Shown piece by piece: positions 35,493-48,200 of a stretch of DNA of 64,000 bases. The notes beneath the pieces are model-generated. The model worked only from the letters and a program-made list of their open reading frames with translations, had not been told where the DNA came from and did not search any database. Position 1 is the stretch's first letter; every line of letters begins with the position of its first letter. Made by a program: the position numbers and the translations under genes. Source of the DNA: Botrytis cinerea B05.10 (lineage: Eukaryota; Ascomycota; Leotiomycetes; Helotiales; Sclerotiniaceae). Where the stretch lies: the NCBI RefSeq assembly GCF_000143535.2, contig NC_037313.1:1371501-1435500 (forward strand). Direction: 5' to 3'.

Positions 35493-35631
35493 GGTACTGG
35501 CACTGCTACTTACCCACGTGCTGCCCACAGCGACTACTGTACTTTGGCGTGTGTGTGAGAAACGTGAGATGAATCGGAAGGGCGACCGGTATAACTATAC
35601 CTACCTACCTACATCGTACTACGACGGATTA

Positions 35632-35694
35632 CTCCTTCCATGCCTTCCATATCTTCCATGTCTTCCATGTCTTCCACTCCTTCCATGCCTTCTC
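35632..35694. repeat. Nonanucleotide repeat, CTTCCATGY type
   Basis: About seven imperfect units of CCTTCCATG/TCTTCCATG follow each other. Confidence 0.8.
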
Positions 35695-36335
35695 CATAAG
35701 AGTAGTCCCTTTTGGGAACTCTACTCCATGCATGATGCACGAGAAAGCAATCCCAAGAGAAATGATCTGCTGTAAGATGACGTTTCATGATCAAGAAAGC
35801 ATCGTACCATGCAGAGTAAAATACAATTGGGCTGCCGCGATTTCCTTGTGAAATACATAGAGCTAGGAAGGAGGTGGGTAATGGATGAATGAATGAACGA
35901 TATGAGTATTGGAAAGTTGAATTCAAGAAATGAATGAATAGATGCGTACGTGAGATAAATAGATGGACAACTGTGCATTACAGATACTTCTTGTCTTTGT
36001 TCCATTGTCGTATAAAAACAAGAGAGATGTTGCAACGGAACACTGTTGAAATAGGCACTTAGCTAGAGAGAAACGCTCGCTGTGAGCTCTATAGGAATAC
36101 ACATTCCATAAACACCTACGTAGGTATGGAATTTGATAGTATACAGAAAAACAGCAGCGACGACGACAACAACTCAGTACAGGAGTGCTAGTAGTGGTTA
36201 GCTTCACAGTCACACTCATGCTGCTACCCGATCATGTCCAACCATCCACCATTTGATCCATATGCATACCATCCAACTTCTTCCAGCTTGAAGAGTTTCT
36301 CATTTGATTTCGACTAACTTACACAAGTAAACCCA

Positions 36336-36366
36336 TATTCACATTCACATTCACATTCACATTTCT
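36336..36366. repeat. ATTCAC hexanucleotide repeat
   Basis: Five units of ATTCAC in a row, upstream of the inhibitor-2 gene. Confidence 0.85.
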
Positions 36367-36599
36367 CATTCACGTTACCCCTCCATTTCACAGGCCAAAA
36401 TTCGACTCAGCTGCTCTTTATTTCATTTTACGAAGTCACACGAACATTTCTATTTGGCGAGAATCAATCTGGTTGATCAATACGACGTCGGTAGACGAAG
36501 ATAGCTCAGGTAATCAATCTTACTTTGGGAAATATACTCGAGTATATGTAACAGCGTGCTTGGTCACCTTGTTTTCCAATTTCTTCCATCTTCCATCGT

Positions 36600-36672
36600 C
36601 CATCGTCCATCTCCAACATCCACATCAACATCCACATCCACATCCACATCTACATCTTCATCTACGTCTGCA
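36600..36672. repeat. Imperfect CATCCA/CATCTA repeat
   Basis: CAACATCCACATCAACATCC-type hexamers with CATC cores drift into CATCTACATCTTCATC. Low-complexity promoter sequence. Confidence 0.7.
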
Positions 36673-36967
36673 GCCACAGCTTTCTTCCCCTTCCAAAGCC
36701 CAACCAACCCTTATGAGATAGCTTGCTTTCATTAGGTACCGAACCATACCATACTCGGAAAACACTCACCCCGACCCCTTGAATAAAAGAAAGTGGGTGG
36801 CAAGGCAAGTTCCATCACCATTACCGGTCGGGACAAGAAAACACAACAAATAAATCAAGTTAAAATCCCAATCCATTTTCCAATCTATTCCATCGCAATC
36901 CCATCTTCAACATCGCAACCACACACAAAACCATTTCTTCGACACATTACCGAAAACTTTTATAGTC

Positions 36968-37905
36968 ATGGCTGCTACTATGTCTTCCTCAGAAGCACAG
37001 GTTCTTCACAGTCCTCCAAGTCCTACGGCAAAGCGTCCTAAAGGTATGTTCTTTATTTATTCCCAAAAATGCTGTGTGCGGATTTTACCCCGCTATTCCA
37101 CGTTCTTTTTTTCTATGGGAAATACACAATCATGAGAAGAAGAAACAATAAAAACCCAACTAACATTCAAACCAAAGGCATTCTCAAAAACTCCTTCCAC
37201 CGCTCTCCTCCCTTCCAAGCCCCCATAACCACCTCGGCCCCTCCCATCACCTCTCCCAAACACGTCGCTGTCCCCAGCACCCCCACCACATCCGCCATCT
37301 CAGACCACGACGTCACCCTCCAAAACACGCTTCAAAACGCCGGACAACGCCGCTCCTCTTCCGCCAGCCGTCCCATCCGACGTTCCTCGTCCGGATCCAC
37401 ATACAACAACCATGACGATTCGAATAACATGCGTCTGCAATGGGACGAAGCGAATCTCTATTTGACAGAGCAGGAAAAGAGTTCCACGATGAAGATCAAC
37501 GAGCCCAAAACACCGTATGCGAAACACTACGATCCGGCCGAGGATGCGGATGAGATCCGCACGATTGACGCGGGGGACATAGTGGTGGATGAGCTTGACA
37601 AGGTGAAGGGAGGATACAAGCGGAATCATCAACGGGATGAGGAAATCCCCGGATTGAGTTTGGGAGAGCCTGAAGAAGCGGTTCCGGAACGGGAAGTGGA
37701 GATGGGAGAGGGAGAGGAGAAGAAGGTTCATGTGGCGGGGGAGAATGGACGGGATGCGGATGCGGAAATGCTGGGGATGACGGAGGAGGAGAGGGAGAAA
37801 CATGAGAAGTTTGAGGCGATGAGGAGGAAGCATTATGATATGGCGAATGTGGCGGGGCTTTTGGGACACCCGGAGGATATAGATGATGATGAGGAGATGA
37901 GATGA
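36968..37905 (+). CDS. GLC8: Protein phosphatase 1 regulatory inhibitor-2 (Glc8-type)
   Basis: Exons 36968-37043 and 37178-37905 encode about 267 aa. The hallmark KGILKN straddles the intron (residues 25-30). The middle holds [20 protein letters not shown] and [14 protein letters not shown], where the Thr-Pro is the conserved regulatory phosphosite in this family. The C-terminal helix [19 protein letters not shown] corresponds to the inhibitor-2 HYNE region that covers the PP1 active site. The protein otherwise is disordered and ends acidic (DIDDDEEMR). It binds the type-1 phosphatase catalytic subunit in cytosol and nucleus and acts as inhibitor or activating chaperone. GC-rich codon use of exon 2 is higher than in neighbours. 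Confidence 0.93.
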
Positions 37906-37980
37906 GATGGGGGGGGGGGAGATACATTGACGCGATGTGATGTGGTGTGATGTGATGCAAATACATGAATTTATGAGAAT

Positions 37981-38004
37981 GGATGGATGGATGGATGGAT
38001 GGAT
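37981..38004. repeat. GGAT tetranucleotide repeat
   Basis: Six uninterrupted GGAT units in the 3' region of the inhibitor-2 gene. Confidence 0.9.
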
Positions 38005-38414
38005 GCACGATACGAATTTTACGGTTATGGACATGGACACGGATATGATTAATGGCATTTTGGGCGAGAGGAGTGAAGGGAAGAAGGGTTAGCATTCACC
38101 TTTACCTTTACCTCTTTTTTTCTTCTTTTTTTTTACTCGCGACGTGGGCGTCATTCTGTAGGTACCTGGTAGTTTTTACATATGCTATTATACATACGCT
38201 TTACTTGTGCTTGTTTGTATTGTGCTGTATTGACTTGTGTTTTGTATTGTGATATTGTACGCAGCTGATTGTGTGTGTGTCTTGCTCTCATTAAAAAATT
38301 ATGATATGCTGGGAAATTAATTGGAGAATGGGGAGGGAGGGAGTGAGTGAGTGAGTAGATCCATCATTCCAATGCTCTGAAAGAGAATACAAGGAGCGAG
38401 AGATATTTATGATT

Positions 38415-38476
38415 ATATGCATATATATATATATATCTATATGTATATATGTATATATGTATATGTATGTGTATAT
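38415..38476. repeat. TA/TATG dinucleotide-rich tract
   Basis: An AT run followed by repeated ATATATGT units. Confidence 0.85.
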
Positions 38477-38545
38477 TTAGTCAATATATACATAACCCAA
38501 CATTATATCTATACTCTCTTGTATATATCAATAAGTCTTCTGTAT

Positions 38546-38581
38546 CTTTTCTTTTCTTTTCTTTTCTTTTCTTTTCTTTTC
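38546..38581. repeat. CTTTT pentanucleotide repeat
   Basis: Seven CTTTT units in a row. Confidence 0.9.
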
Positions 38582-39006
38582 GTAGATGATAGGTAGGTAG
38601 ATATCTAGTGGTGTTCTAAGCTCTGGTTTTTGTTTTTGATGGTATTGTAGAAGGTGAAGAGAGGAGGAGAGGAGAGAAGAGAGGAGGAAGAAGATTTTGA
38701 GGACCAAGTTAGTAGGTATGAATGGATGGATAGGAAGAAAGGGGAACTAATTTTGAAGAGACATATGAATAGATGAGTGAATTAGGATGAATGGAAAAGA
38801 TCAGGAGTATGTACATCAATGTCAGTATTGTTGATCAAATTCTATGGTATTTTACAAATTAACTACCTAATCATGCGCCATTGCTATGCATTTAGAAAGA
38901 CCTTCGCTTAAATTTCCTACGCCCATGCCCCTCGTGATATCAAATTTTATTCCTTCCCCCTCCCTTTCCTTTTCATTGACCTCATCCTCATCTAATCAAC
39001 TCCTAC

Positions 39007-42000
39007 TCATCCTCTCACATGGCCCGAATGAGGAAATTCATCCTCTAGCTTCAATCTCACCAAGACATTCATACTCAACATTTCCTGCACCAACAACTTT
39101 GCCGCATATGGCATCGTCATCGTACTCACTCCCTTGGAACTCTTACAGGTCTGACACCAACCCGAGTACCCCATCAATCCACAAGTTTCGCAAATATCCA
39201 CCTGATGAGCATCACTACTCAACATAAGTCTCTCAAGCAACAGTTGACTTGCACCATAAGCAATAAGACAATCTCTTTCCATCTCACCCAAACGAAGACC
39301 TCCATCTCTCGATCTACCTTCTGTAGGTTGACGAGTGAGAATGGCACGAGGACCGCGAGATCGAGAATGCATTTTATCTTGAACCATGTGCTTAAGTTTT
39401 TGATAGTAGATTGGACCGAAGAAGACGTAGGCTGGTAGAGATTCTCCCGTAATACCACTTGTGACGAAATCTTTACCCGAGTAACTAAATCCATTGTCGA
39501 TTAAAATTTGTCCCATGACGTCAACATTACTACCTCCAAAACAAGTACCATATTCAAGAGAGCCATTAATGACACCAGCTTTTCCAGAGAGCAATTCCAA
39601 CATTTTACCAACTGTCATACGAGATGGGAAACCGTGAGGGTTCATGATAATATCGGGAGTAACTCCTGAATCCGCAAATGGCATATCTTCTTGATTGACA
39701 ATGATACCAACAACACCTTTTTGACCATGGCGAGATGAGAATTTGTCTCCTAACTCAGGTCGTCTAGTTTGACGAGTTTGAACTTTAAGGACTCCGCTTT
39801 CATTCTCTGTTTGGGAGAGCATGACCTTATCAATGTAAGCATGATCGTGTAGTTTGTAACCCATCGGTGCAGGTTTCATATCATTTAGGTTAAAATCATT
39901 GCCCATCCCGGTTGAATTTGGATTTGAAGGGGATTCCTTGTTTAGATAAACTTCGCCAGCATTGATTCTCTCACCCACTAACGCGATTCCATCAGTTCCC
40001 AATATTCTGTGTTTTGCAATAGGTTTGCCATTTTCGCCAATAACCCTATCAGCAATACGATCTTGAGATCGATTAGGATACTTCTTCAATTGTGTTGAAT
40101 ATTTACGGAACACTTGACAACGTCCAAATCCACGATCACAAGAGGCTTTATTAAGAACAAGAGCATCCTCAATATCGTAACCTGAAAAGGACATAACAGC
40201 GACCGTGGCATTTTGACCAGCAGGAAGTTTGTCGTATTTGATTAACTCTATCGTACGAGTCTTGACCATAGGTTGTTGTGGATAGACCATAAGATAAAGT
40301 AAAGTATCAATACGAGAAAATTGGTTGTATGCAATGGCACCAATAGCTTGCTTACCCATAGCACATTGATATGTGTTTCTGGGAGATTGGTTGTGATGTG
40401 GGTATGGAATAAGTCCCGCAACCGCTCCTAGCACAGTGAAAGGTTCAATTTCAAGATGTGTAGTCGCTTCGTTGATATAGTTTTCTCTGATAGCAATATT
40501 AGAATCGTTCTCCTCATTACAGTCAACATATTCGAGAAGTCCTTTGTATAAGAAATCGTCGAAATCCATCGTTCCTTTTCTAAGCTCTTCGAGATGACGT
40601 TTCGTAACCTTAGGCTTTTGGTTCTCCACAATGATCAGAGGTCTACAAATTCGACCTTCATCTGTAGCAATATGAACAGATGTGCTGTGATGGTTGATAA
40701 AAATGCTGATGTACTCCGAAATACGACCCATACGTCGAAATTTTCTGAAGGAGTTGAGGAATTTCTTGGGTTGCCGAGTGAGTGCGAGAGGCGTTCCATT
40801 AACGAAAATAACGTAGGCTCCCTTCTCGTAAATTTCTTTACCACTCATAGAAACGATGTCTTCTGCGCCAAGAACGAAAGTTAGTTTTTTGACAGGCTCT
40901 TCATCATCATAGGTAGTGATGTGAGTCATGAGTGCCAAATTTTTAACCAGTCCACAGGCTTCTCCTTCAGGAGTATCGGATGTGCAAAGCATGCCAAATT
41001 GAGAAGGTTGTAAAGCTCTAGGTCCACTGACTTTTCTAGTCTTCTCAAACTGACTGCTGATTCTTGTCATCATTCCAAGAGCACTGATGTAACTGAGTCT
41101 ACTGAGAACGTGCGTAACACCAGCCCGTTCCATCTTGAATCGTTTCAAACTCCAGTTTCCTGTCGAAATAGCGCGGTTCATACCAATGGTGATGTAATTG
41201 CCGTGAGACTGCATGTGATTGTATGCATCAAATTCCATACCCCTGTTAGGTTTCTTCAGGACTTTATCAATGTTCATCTTCAGATCAGTGTTGAACTTCT
41301 TGAACAAATCTTCGAAAAGCAAAGAAAGAAGTTGTCCAGCAAGTTCCAAACGCTTATTACCAACGTAATCTCGGTCATCAACGAGCGTTGGGTTTACCAT
41401 AGCCATGAGGACTCGGCGAACCATAAAGCAAATATAGAGTGCTTTTGGGCGGAAGTCTAGACCAACAACCGGAACATGTGTGATTATAATATTTGCGAGT
41501 GCTTCGAGAGCATCATTAACATAACTGCGACTCCGAGGTCCACCTCCCGGTGCTCGGGCTCGGCTGCCCATTTTGACGCGAGATCCGATATATTCAAGAG
41601 CTTGATGTTGAGTGTGAACACCAAGTTTAGTGGCTTCTTCAAAGTTCACTGAAAATTCGTCTTGATATCTCTCATCAGATCCAGCGACTAGAAGTAACAA
41701 TTCATGATCTGATTGGATTCCCATGGCTTTCAATACAATCACAATCGGTAAAGCTTCTGTCAAGATATTATGCTGAAGAGAGATTCGCTCCTTCTTAAGC
41801 ATCACATAACTTTTTGACTTACGCTCATGTGTAGAACTGTTCAAAAATTAGTGATATTAGAGGACTGTAGGGAAATAATCTCTGACCTAGTAACAGATGC
41901 AGAAACGATTCCTTTCTTGGGATCTGCTTCGATAATAACTCTGTTCTTGCTGAGTTGTTCTTGAACAAGAATGACTTTCTCTGTACCATTAACAACGAAA

Positions 42001-42902
42001 TATCCTCCAGGATCCAAAGCACACTCGTTCATATGAGCCATCTGGCGATCATTCTTCCCAGCCAGCCGACATTTTGAGCTTTTCAACATAATAGGCATTC
42101 TGCCAATTGCGATATTCTTCCTAGCTACTATAGTCCTTCCTCGCATATATTTAATGTCGACTCTAATTGGCGCAGCATATGTCATGTCACGAAGACGACA
42201 TTCATTAGGTGTGATTTCATTTTGTGGTTTGCGATCATCATAGTCCATCCGTTCCGGTTCGCCAACACGAATATCGGTATATCTGCCAATTGTTAGTGGA
42301 TTACCCGCATATTTCTAGAAAACGTTTCAACTGACTCCAACCAAAATTTGGGGTCGACCTCGCTGGTGACTCTCTTGTTTGCCTTGACAATGTCTTTTAT
42401 TTCATGCTCGACAAAATAGTTGAAGGAGTCGATATGCTGCTTAACAAGACCTTTGACCTTTAAAAAGGCCGGTACAAGATTCCATTTATCCTGAAGCGCA
42501 TTAGAAACTGTTCCAGCAATCCCTCAACTCCTTTCCTACCTTTGCAGTACTGATCGGATCCGTCAAGCTTTTTCCATCGTAGAATGGTTCGAGTAAAGCA
42601 GCAAAGCCCTGTAATGATGGTTAATGAAAGATTCGGAATCAAATGGGAAGAATCTTTACATCGTCATCTCTCTTAGGCGCAGGCTCCACGACAGCAGGAG
42701 CTTGTCTGGTTTTCGTCGCCCTCTTGCGCTTGGGATTTTCGGGCTCTACTGAGGGTCCATCGACTTCTGGCGCAGATTCTTGAGCCTAGACTCAAAGTAA
42801 GTTATCTGCCATAATAACAAGATTGGATTTGCTTACCTTCTTCGCAGAGCTTTCCTCGGCTGGAGCTTCTACGGGCCCAGCAGTCTTCTTCTTGGGAGGC
42901 AT
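39007..42902 (-). CDS. RPC2: RNA polymerase III second-largest subunit
   Basis: Six exons: 42902-42837, 42785-42660, 42608-42540, 42490-42336, 42282-41887 and 41836-39007, about 1213 aa, all phases consistent. The N-terminus is a lysine-rich extension, then [20 protein letters not shown] and [11 protein letters not shown]. Catalytic-core blocks are [36 protein letters not shown], the hybrid/active-site region [35 protein letters not shown], and a C-terminal zinc ribbon ([20 protein letters not shown]). [18 protein letters not shown] and the zinc-ribbon wording match Pol III rather than Pol II or Pol I. The enzyme makes tRNAs, 5S and U6 RNA in the nucleus. One donor is GTCAGT and another GTCAGA, both off consensus but required by frame. 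Confidence 0.95.
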
Positions 42903-45227
42903 CTTGAATTGATGCTGGACATGTATATTAGCAAGATTTAGTCGGCGGGTTTAAAAGATTCAAAAATTAATTTATTGGGTTGGTCACCATGAGAATCGGT
43001 CAAAGTTTATTTTAGGCCGAATACCCCGCGAGCACCAGCCAATTACATGATAAGGCTGAGATATGAATCATGCAAGGCTACCACATCAGTCTATCAGGCT
43101 AGGAGGCTAGGTAGTTAACATGATCAGCTAATTTCACATTACAAAGGGCGAAGTGTATCATCCGTGTTTAGCTTCCTCACATATCACTTGTTTTAACCGA
43201 AGTTGAGACGATCAAGTAGTTGTCAAATAGTTGCCGAGTAGTTGCATGATTTCCGTTGCAGTAGATACATGATATAAATTTACCCTTCTTCGCACTATTG
43301 CATACTGTTATTATTGCATCTGCAAGGCACGACGACAGTACTTCTACAGCTCTATCCTTTCTTGAATGCAACGTTCTACATGTGCTAAGACGCTGCTCGG
43401 CATCAACAAATGTTCCTCTCCCAAGATTCTAAATTTGGAATGCATGCTTCACCGCTAGATCTGATTTTTGGGCTACTTTTTGCTCTTTACCATTCGCACG
43501 CCACAGATCACAACCCCACTCTCAGTCACTCACAATTTGGAGTTGTGATGAGCTATATAAGAAGATTTTTGACTCACAACACAATTGCAAAAGTAATGTT
43601 GATGGTTTAGAATCAGTGCCTAGAATTTGCCTTAGAGGAGCCCGCTGGTGTTTCAAGGCTCCGAGGAGACTAACGTCATCACAAGCTGCAGTTGACGTTC
43701 GGCTTGATTCGAGGATTTCGACTTGCATGCAGAAGATCGTGACCAAAATTGATTGGAGACGCATTAGGTAGGTTTGGCACTCCACACATACAGACTTTTG
43801 CCACTGCTTGAGTGGATGGTGGAATAAGAGAAGGAGTTAAAGAGGATAATGGCGATTGTTCCTGCGAAGAATTGTGGATTTAGAGTTCTACGGATCCCGA
43901 AGATGCATACCTAAGTGCTCAAGACTTAATCAAGTACATGATGGATTAGCAGTCGATCTAGATGAGATCATTAAACAGCGATGGAAATATAGCACGCATT
44001 CGAATGTGTGCATTTGGGTTTGCGCTTCGGAATTGAAAAGAGGCTGGAGAGGCTCATGGATCAAGCTTTCTGATAGGTTGAAAGAAGAAATAGACCTCCC
44101 GATTACGAAGACTGGGGACGGCTGTAAATGTTTCATCAACGCCCCCGCCTCAAAGTAGCATCGCAAGTATTTGAGATTAGGGATCATGGCGCCCCGTGAT
44201 TACCTTGGTATTTCCTCATTTTGCCCATTGCACGAAAATGCGATATATCGCATTCACATTCACGTCTCGTCAATCTTTTTCAAAAGCTCACCGTTACCGT
44301 TGGGAAACAAAGTAAAGGAGGTTGGGCAAAAGGGTGCTTGAGGGCCTGCCAACATACAGAAGTTGCTGCACGTTACTGAAAGTTTAGAACCCTTGCTTGA
44401 TTGGCCAGAACAGCAAGCTATTACCCCTCGAATGAATCGAATCAGGGTCCATCTTAGTATTAATGCGGGAGATGGTGAGAAGGAAACGAGAAAGGGGAAA
44501 AAACTCAAATGGAGTATATACACATGTACATACATATTCAAAAGCACTTTTCTGAATATAAACCCCATGTATGCAATCGTTCACACAAGCAGGCCCAGCG
44601 GGATACAGTCCAATTTTGCCTGCTCTCTTGTTTCTTATCGAGGCTATAAGTGGATGTACGCTCTCCCGTGTCGAGACTGTGTACGGATCAGAACTCGGCT
44701 GGATGCTGGCATGAATTGAAGGACTTTGCCAATACATTTCTACCTATTGCCGGTGCATTTCAAGTTGCCGTGAATTCTTTTTCCTGGAGAATTGATTTGA
44801 CTCGGGAAACGCATCAATACATGTATTTGAAATCTATCATATCTTGTCAAACCCAAAGATACTACCATGCTTCCGATATAACCCATGAAAATCCTAGATA
44901 ATCTTGTAAGCAATCAATCCTTTGGGCACGTCCACACATCTTAGCGTGGTAGCGTCTATCCTCGTTTAGCGCCATCGACCTCCCCAACTTCTGCATACAC
45001 TCATTTTGTCACAACATTTCTGTTCCCGCGCCTGGACGTCCAGGACGAGGAGGATATTTTGGATTATTTCATATTTTTGTAGGTGAGTGAGATTGTGAAG
45101 GGTGTGAGTGGTTTATCCATCAGTGTCTTTGCGCATCGCACCCCACGTCAAACCCTCCCTCCAGCCAGCCTTGAATTGCGCATTTCCAAGTCTGACCTGA
45201 TCGATCACAGTCATATAGATTATCACC
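42903..45227. other. Divergent intergenic region RPC2/PUF, no gene seen
   Basis: 2.3 kb between two outward-facing starts. Short frames around 43.4-44.9 kb have no domains or splice support. The last 200 bases are the promoter/5' UTR of the PUF gene. Confidence 0.5.
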
Positions 45228-48200
45228 ATGGCATATTCGAATAGCACTAGTGATCGGATGGACGAGTTGCGATTTCGTAGCCAACAAGCATCGAGGAATG
45301 ATGCGTCCATGCTTGGTCTTGTTTCTCCTCCTCGAAATGGAAACCGAATGCCACAATCGTTACAACCTCAAGAGAGTCGTGGAGGACTGACGAGAAGATT
45401 CACTACCGATTCAGGGAGAGTTCCAACAATTGCTTCTATCACCAACCAGCGTACCGCGCAAGAATCTCAGGAATACGGTCCCTCGGTAAGCCAATTGAAT
45501 TTGCCCATTACAACAATCGCTATTGTCCTGCAATGGCCTCCTGGTTTTTCATGCTATCGTAAAATCTCTTCTGATGCTGTGGCATTTGCTAACAATTCAA
45601 CAATAGACGTACCATAAAGTACAACTGGTAAGCGATTCTCCTTCTTCAACTACCACGCCATTCTGGTTCCAACCTCCTATTTCTTCGATAAAAAGCAAAA
45701 CTGCACATTCCCTGCGGTGGAAAGCGCTTTTTTATATCTTCCAATATCCAACCAGTCCCGATAAAAGCTGACACTCCTATCAGTTAGAAAAAAAGAAACT
45801 CGAATACGAGAGGCTCCGTGAACAAAAAAGGCGGTTTGAGGCGGAGATGCAATTGTTGGACCTACAACAGCGAAGAGACGAACAAGAGTTACAGCAAATG
45901 CAAGAAGATCTTGGTCGATCTAATAATAACAATAACAACGCCGGAAATCAATCAGAACCAACTACACCACCAGAATACAGAGAATCTTCATCTGGTTTTC
46001 CTTCAGCATTTTCCCGTCCTAATAGATATTCGACATCTAGCATTACCTCCCCTCCAGGTCTTTATAATCGTCCAGGAAGATCTGGCTCTCAACTCACATC
46101 ACCGCAAGCTGGAATCATGCAGTCTAGACTTATAATCGATGATAAGTTACCTTCAAAGTCTGTGCCAGGCTCACGCCGCAATTCAGATGAAGATGAAAAG
46201 GAGGAAGCAGTAAGACAAGATCCAACCAGCCATCGTTCCACCAATGCGTACGTATATAAAATTCTCTTGCACTCTAATATGCACAATTTCTTCCTGCACA
46301 CTGCCATCAAACATCTATTGCCAAAAGTTTGCATTTATCATAAGGCTTCCTCCACAAAACAGAATACAAAGAACCCCGTATATCTCACTACATGCATTCA
46401 ATTAACAAGTACCTGTTGAATGAATCTGCGGCTGGCTTCTCCATCTTCGGGCATGCGATTGGCTAGCCACTGCTTCAACGTAACATTTCTTTAGGCTTGC
46501 TCCTGGTTGCTGCTCAAAGTAGGGGCACTTGCACATCAGTCTTGAACTCATCTCATCTTCGGAGCCACTGGAGCTTGGAAAACGGCAAATTGCAGAAAAT
46601 TCCTTGAGCAAGTTTTTTTGTTGGGAAAGCTATTGAAAGGCCAATCATCATCTTTCCCCCTTTCTTTTCTTTCCAAGGTATATCACATTGCCAGTATACA
46701 GTGCAAAGGTGAATCTGCTGCATCAGAAGAGGGGCGATGGGCATATCCAAATTATTTCGCTTCCAACCGCTTTGACCTCAATATTTTCATCCACTCATAC
46801 TTCCAATCCTCAATATCTTCAATATACCTACCTCCTAATCAACTTGCCACTTTCGATCGGCCGATATTATTCACTTGGTTGTATTGGATAGAAATGGTTC
46901 GATTGAGCTTTTGCCTATTTTCCTATTGTCTTTCCCTCAACAACATCCTCGGCCACTAGTGCCGTTGTCCTTCCGACCTTTTCTTGCTCCTCAAATACCC
47001 TTCATCTTCTGATCTTCAACCTTTCAAACTTACAACCTTTTCATTCCTGATCGTTGACAACTACCTCTTTACTTGCTGGGCAAGACTTCAACCTACAAGA
47101 AACTCAAAATCAATATTATCCTTCTTACTATCTTCAGCATTTTCTAATTCTCTCTTTCTCCACACTTGATTCCACGCAAATCTTAATTTCCGATCTTTCA
47201 TCTTCGATCTACGGACCTCGAATCAAGTCTGCACTTGCTAATACACCTCCAGTCTCAATAGATATTCTATGCCAGTTACTAAATCTCGCAACGGTATGCA
47301 CGATATGTTGTCCCTTGATCAAACCAATACTACTCGCTTTCTCTTCGGCGAAGATGAGAATGCTGCACCTGGAAGCGTTGATAAATATTTGAATATGAAC
47401 GCTACCGATGACAAATTCCCTATTCTTGTTCGTCGCGACGAGTTCCCTGGTTTGGTATGCAATCTTGAAAAAAATTCACTCGCTTGTGCTGACCGCTCTA
47501 TGCAGCTTTCCGCTTCTTCTGCAGCACTAGATTTAGCCTTATCTCAATCACCTGCACCAGAATCCAACGGTAATGGTTGGAGTTCGTTTGCCCGCCATCG
47601 ACCAAATCAACAGAGCCTTCCAATGAATAACCTTCAATCTCCTCAACAAGTCACAACCTCTGTTGGTCAATCTAGCACCGCTGAGTCTCCCATCAGTGTC
47701 CGCCCGTCCTATCGTCATTCCTTGGATTTGAAGTACTTTGAAGGCCCGCAGGATGGTACTGCTCAAGTGACATCCCCACCAAAGCACGTTCAAGCTACCC
47801 CACCTAAGCTTCAATCATCCTACTCTGCCAACGACATCCCGACGGTTCGCACATCTACGAACGGCATGCAGAACAACAACAATACTCCTAATTCGCACGC
47901 TCAACAACACTTGCACAATCATAACGCTAGCTTGGGTCGCATCCCACCAAATGCCATGAACAGACTTAGTCGTGAAATGACTTCTGGAGACAATGGCACT
48001 TTGCGTGAGGCTCAGAATGGCTATCAGTCGATCCAGTCTGCCCTGCAAGCCAGTGCTGCACCTTTTGGTCCAGCTTTGACACAAGGCATGTCTCAAGCTC
48101 AGATGTCACCAGCTGTAACTTCTCCAACCGGCCAACAAAACTACCCTACACCAGTCCAGGGCTATTATAATAATTATGGTATGCATATGATGAGCTTGGG

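Larger units (their letters stand above)
31351..36967. other. 5.6-kb gene desert with repeats
   Basis: Very AT-rich up to ~33.1 kb, then a degenerate tandem array (33837-34319), a hexanucleotide tract (35403-35492) and several shorter tracts. Open frames here are short, and the repeat-driven ones are artefacts. The last ~700 bases (pyrimidine-rich, 36.3-36.9 kb) probably belong to the promoter and 5' UTR of the inhibitor-2 gene. No mobile-element gene was found. Confidence 0.55.
37906..39006. other. Tail-to-tail spacer with microsatellites
   Basis: 1.1 kb between convergent stops with no coding signal. It contains three simple-repeat tracts listed separately, purine-rich sequence (38650-38700), and presumably both polyadenylation regions. 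Confidence 0.6.

Noticed and set aside
35211..35558. Gly-Ala/Gly-Asn repeat protein frame
   Set aside because: Entirely a product of the hexanucleotide tract; the flanks show no coding signal.
37300..38095. Long minus frames opposite the inhibitor-2 gene
   Set aside because: Shadows of a GC-rich exon; His/Pro/Ser-rich with no domain, while the plus strand encodes clear inhibitor-2 motifs.
43856..44900. Several frames on both strands between RPC2 and the PUF gene
   Set aside because: No motifs; similar-sized frames on both strands point to chance.
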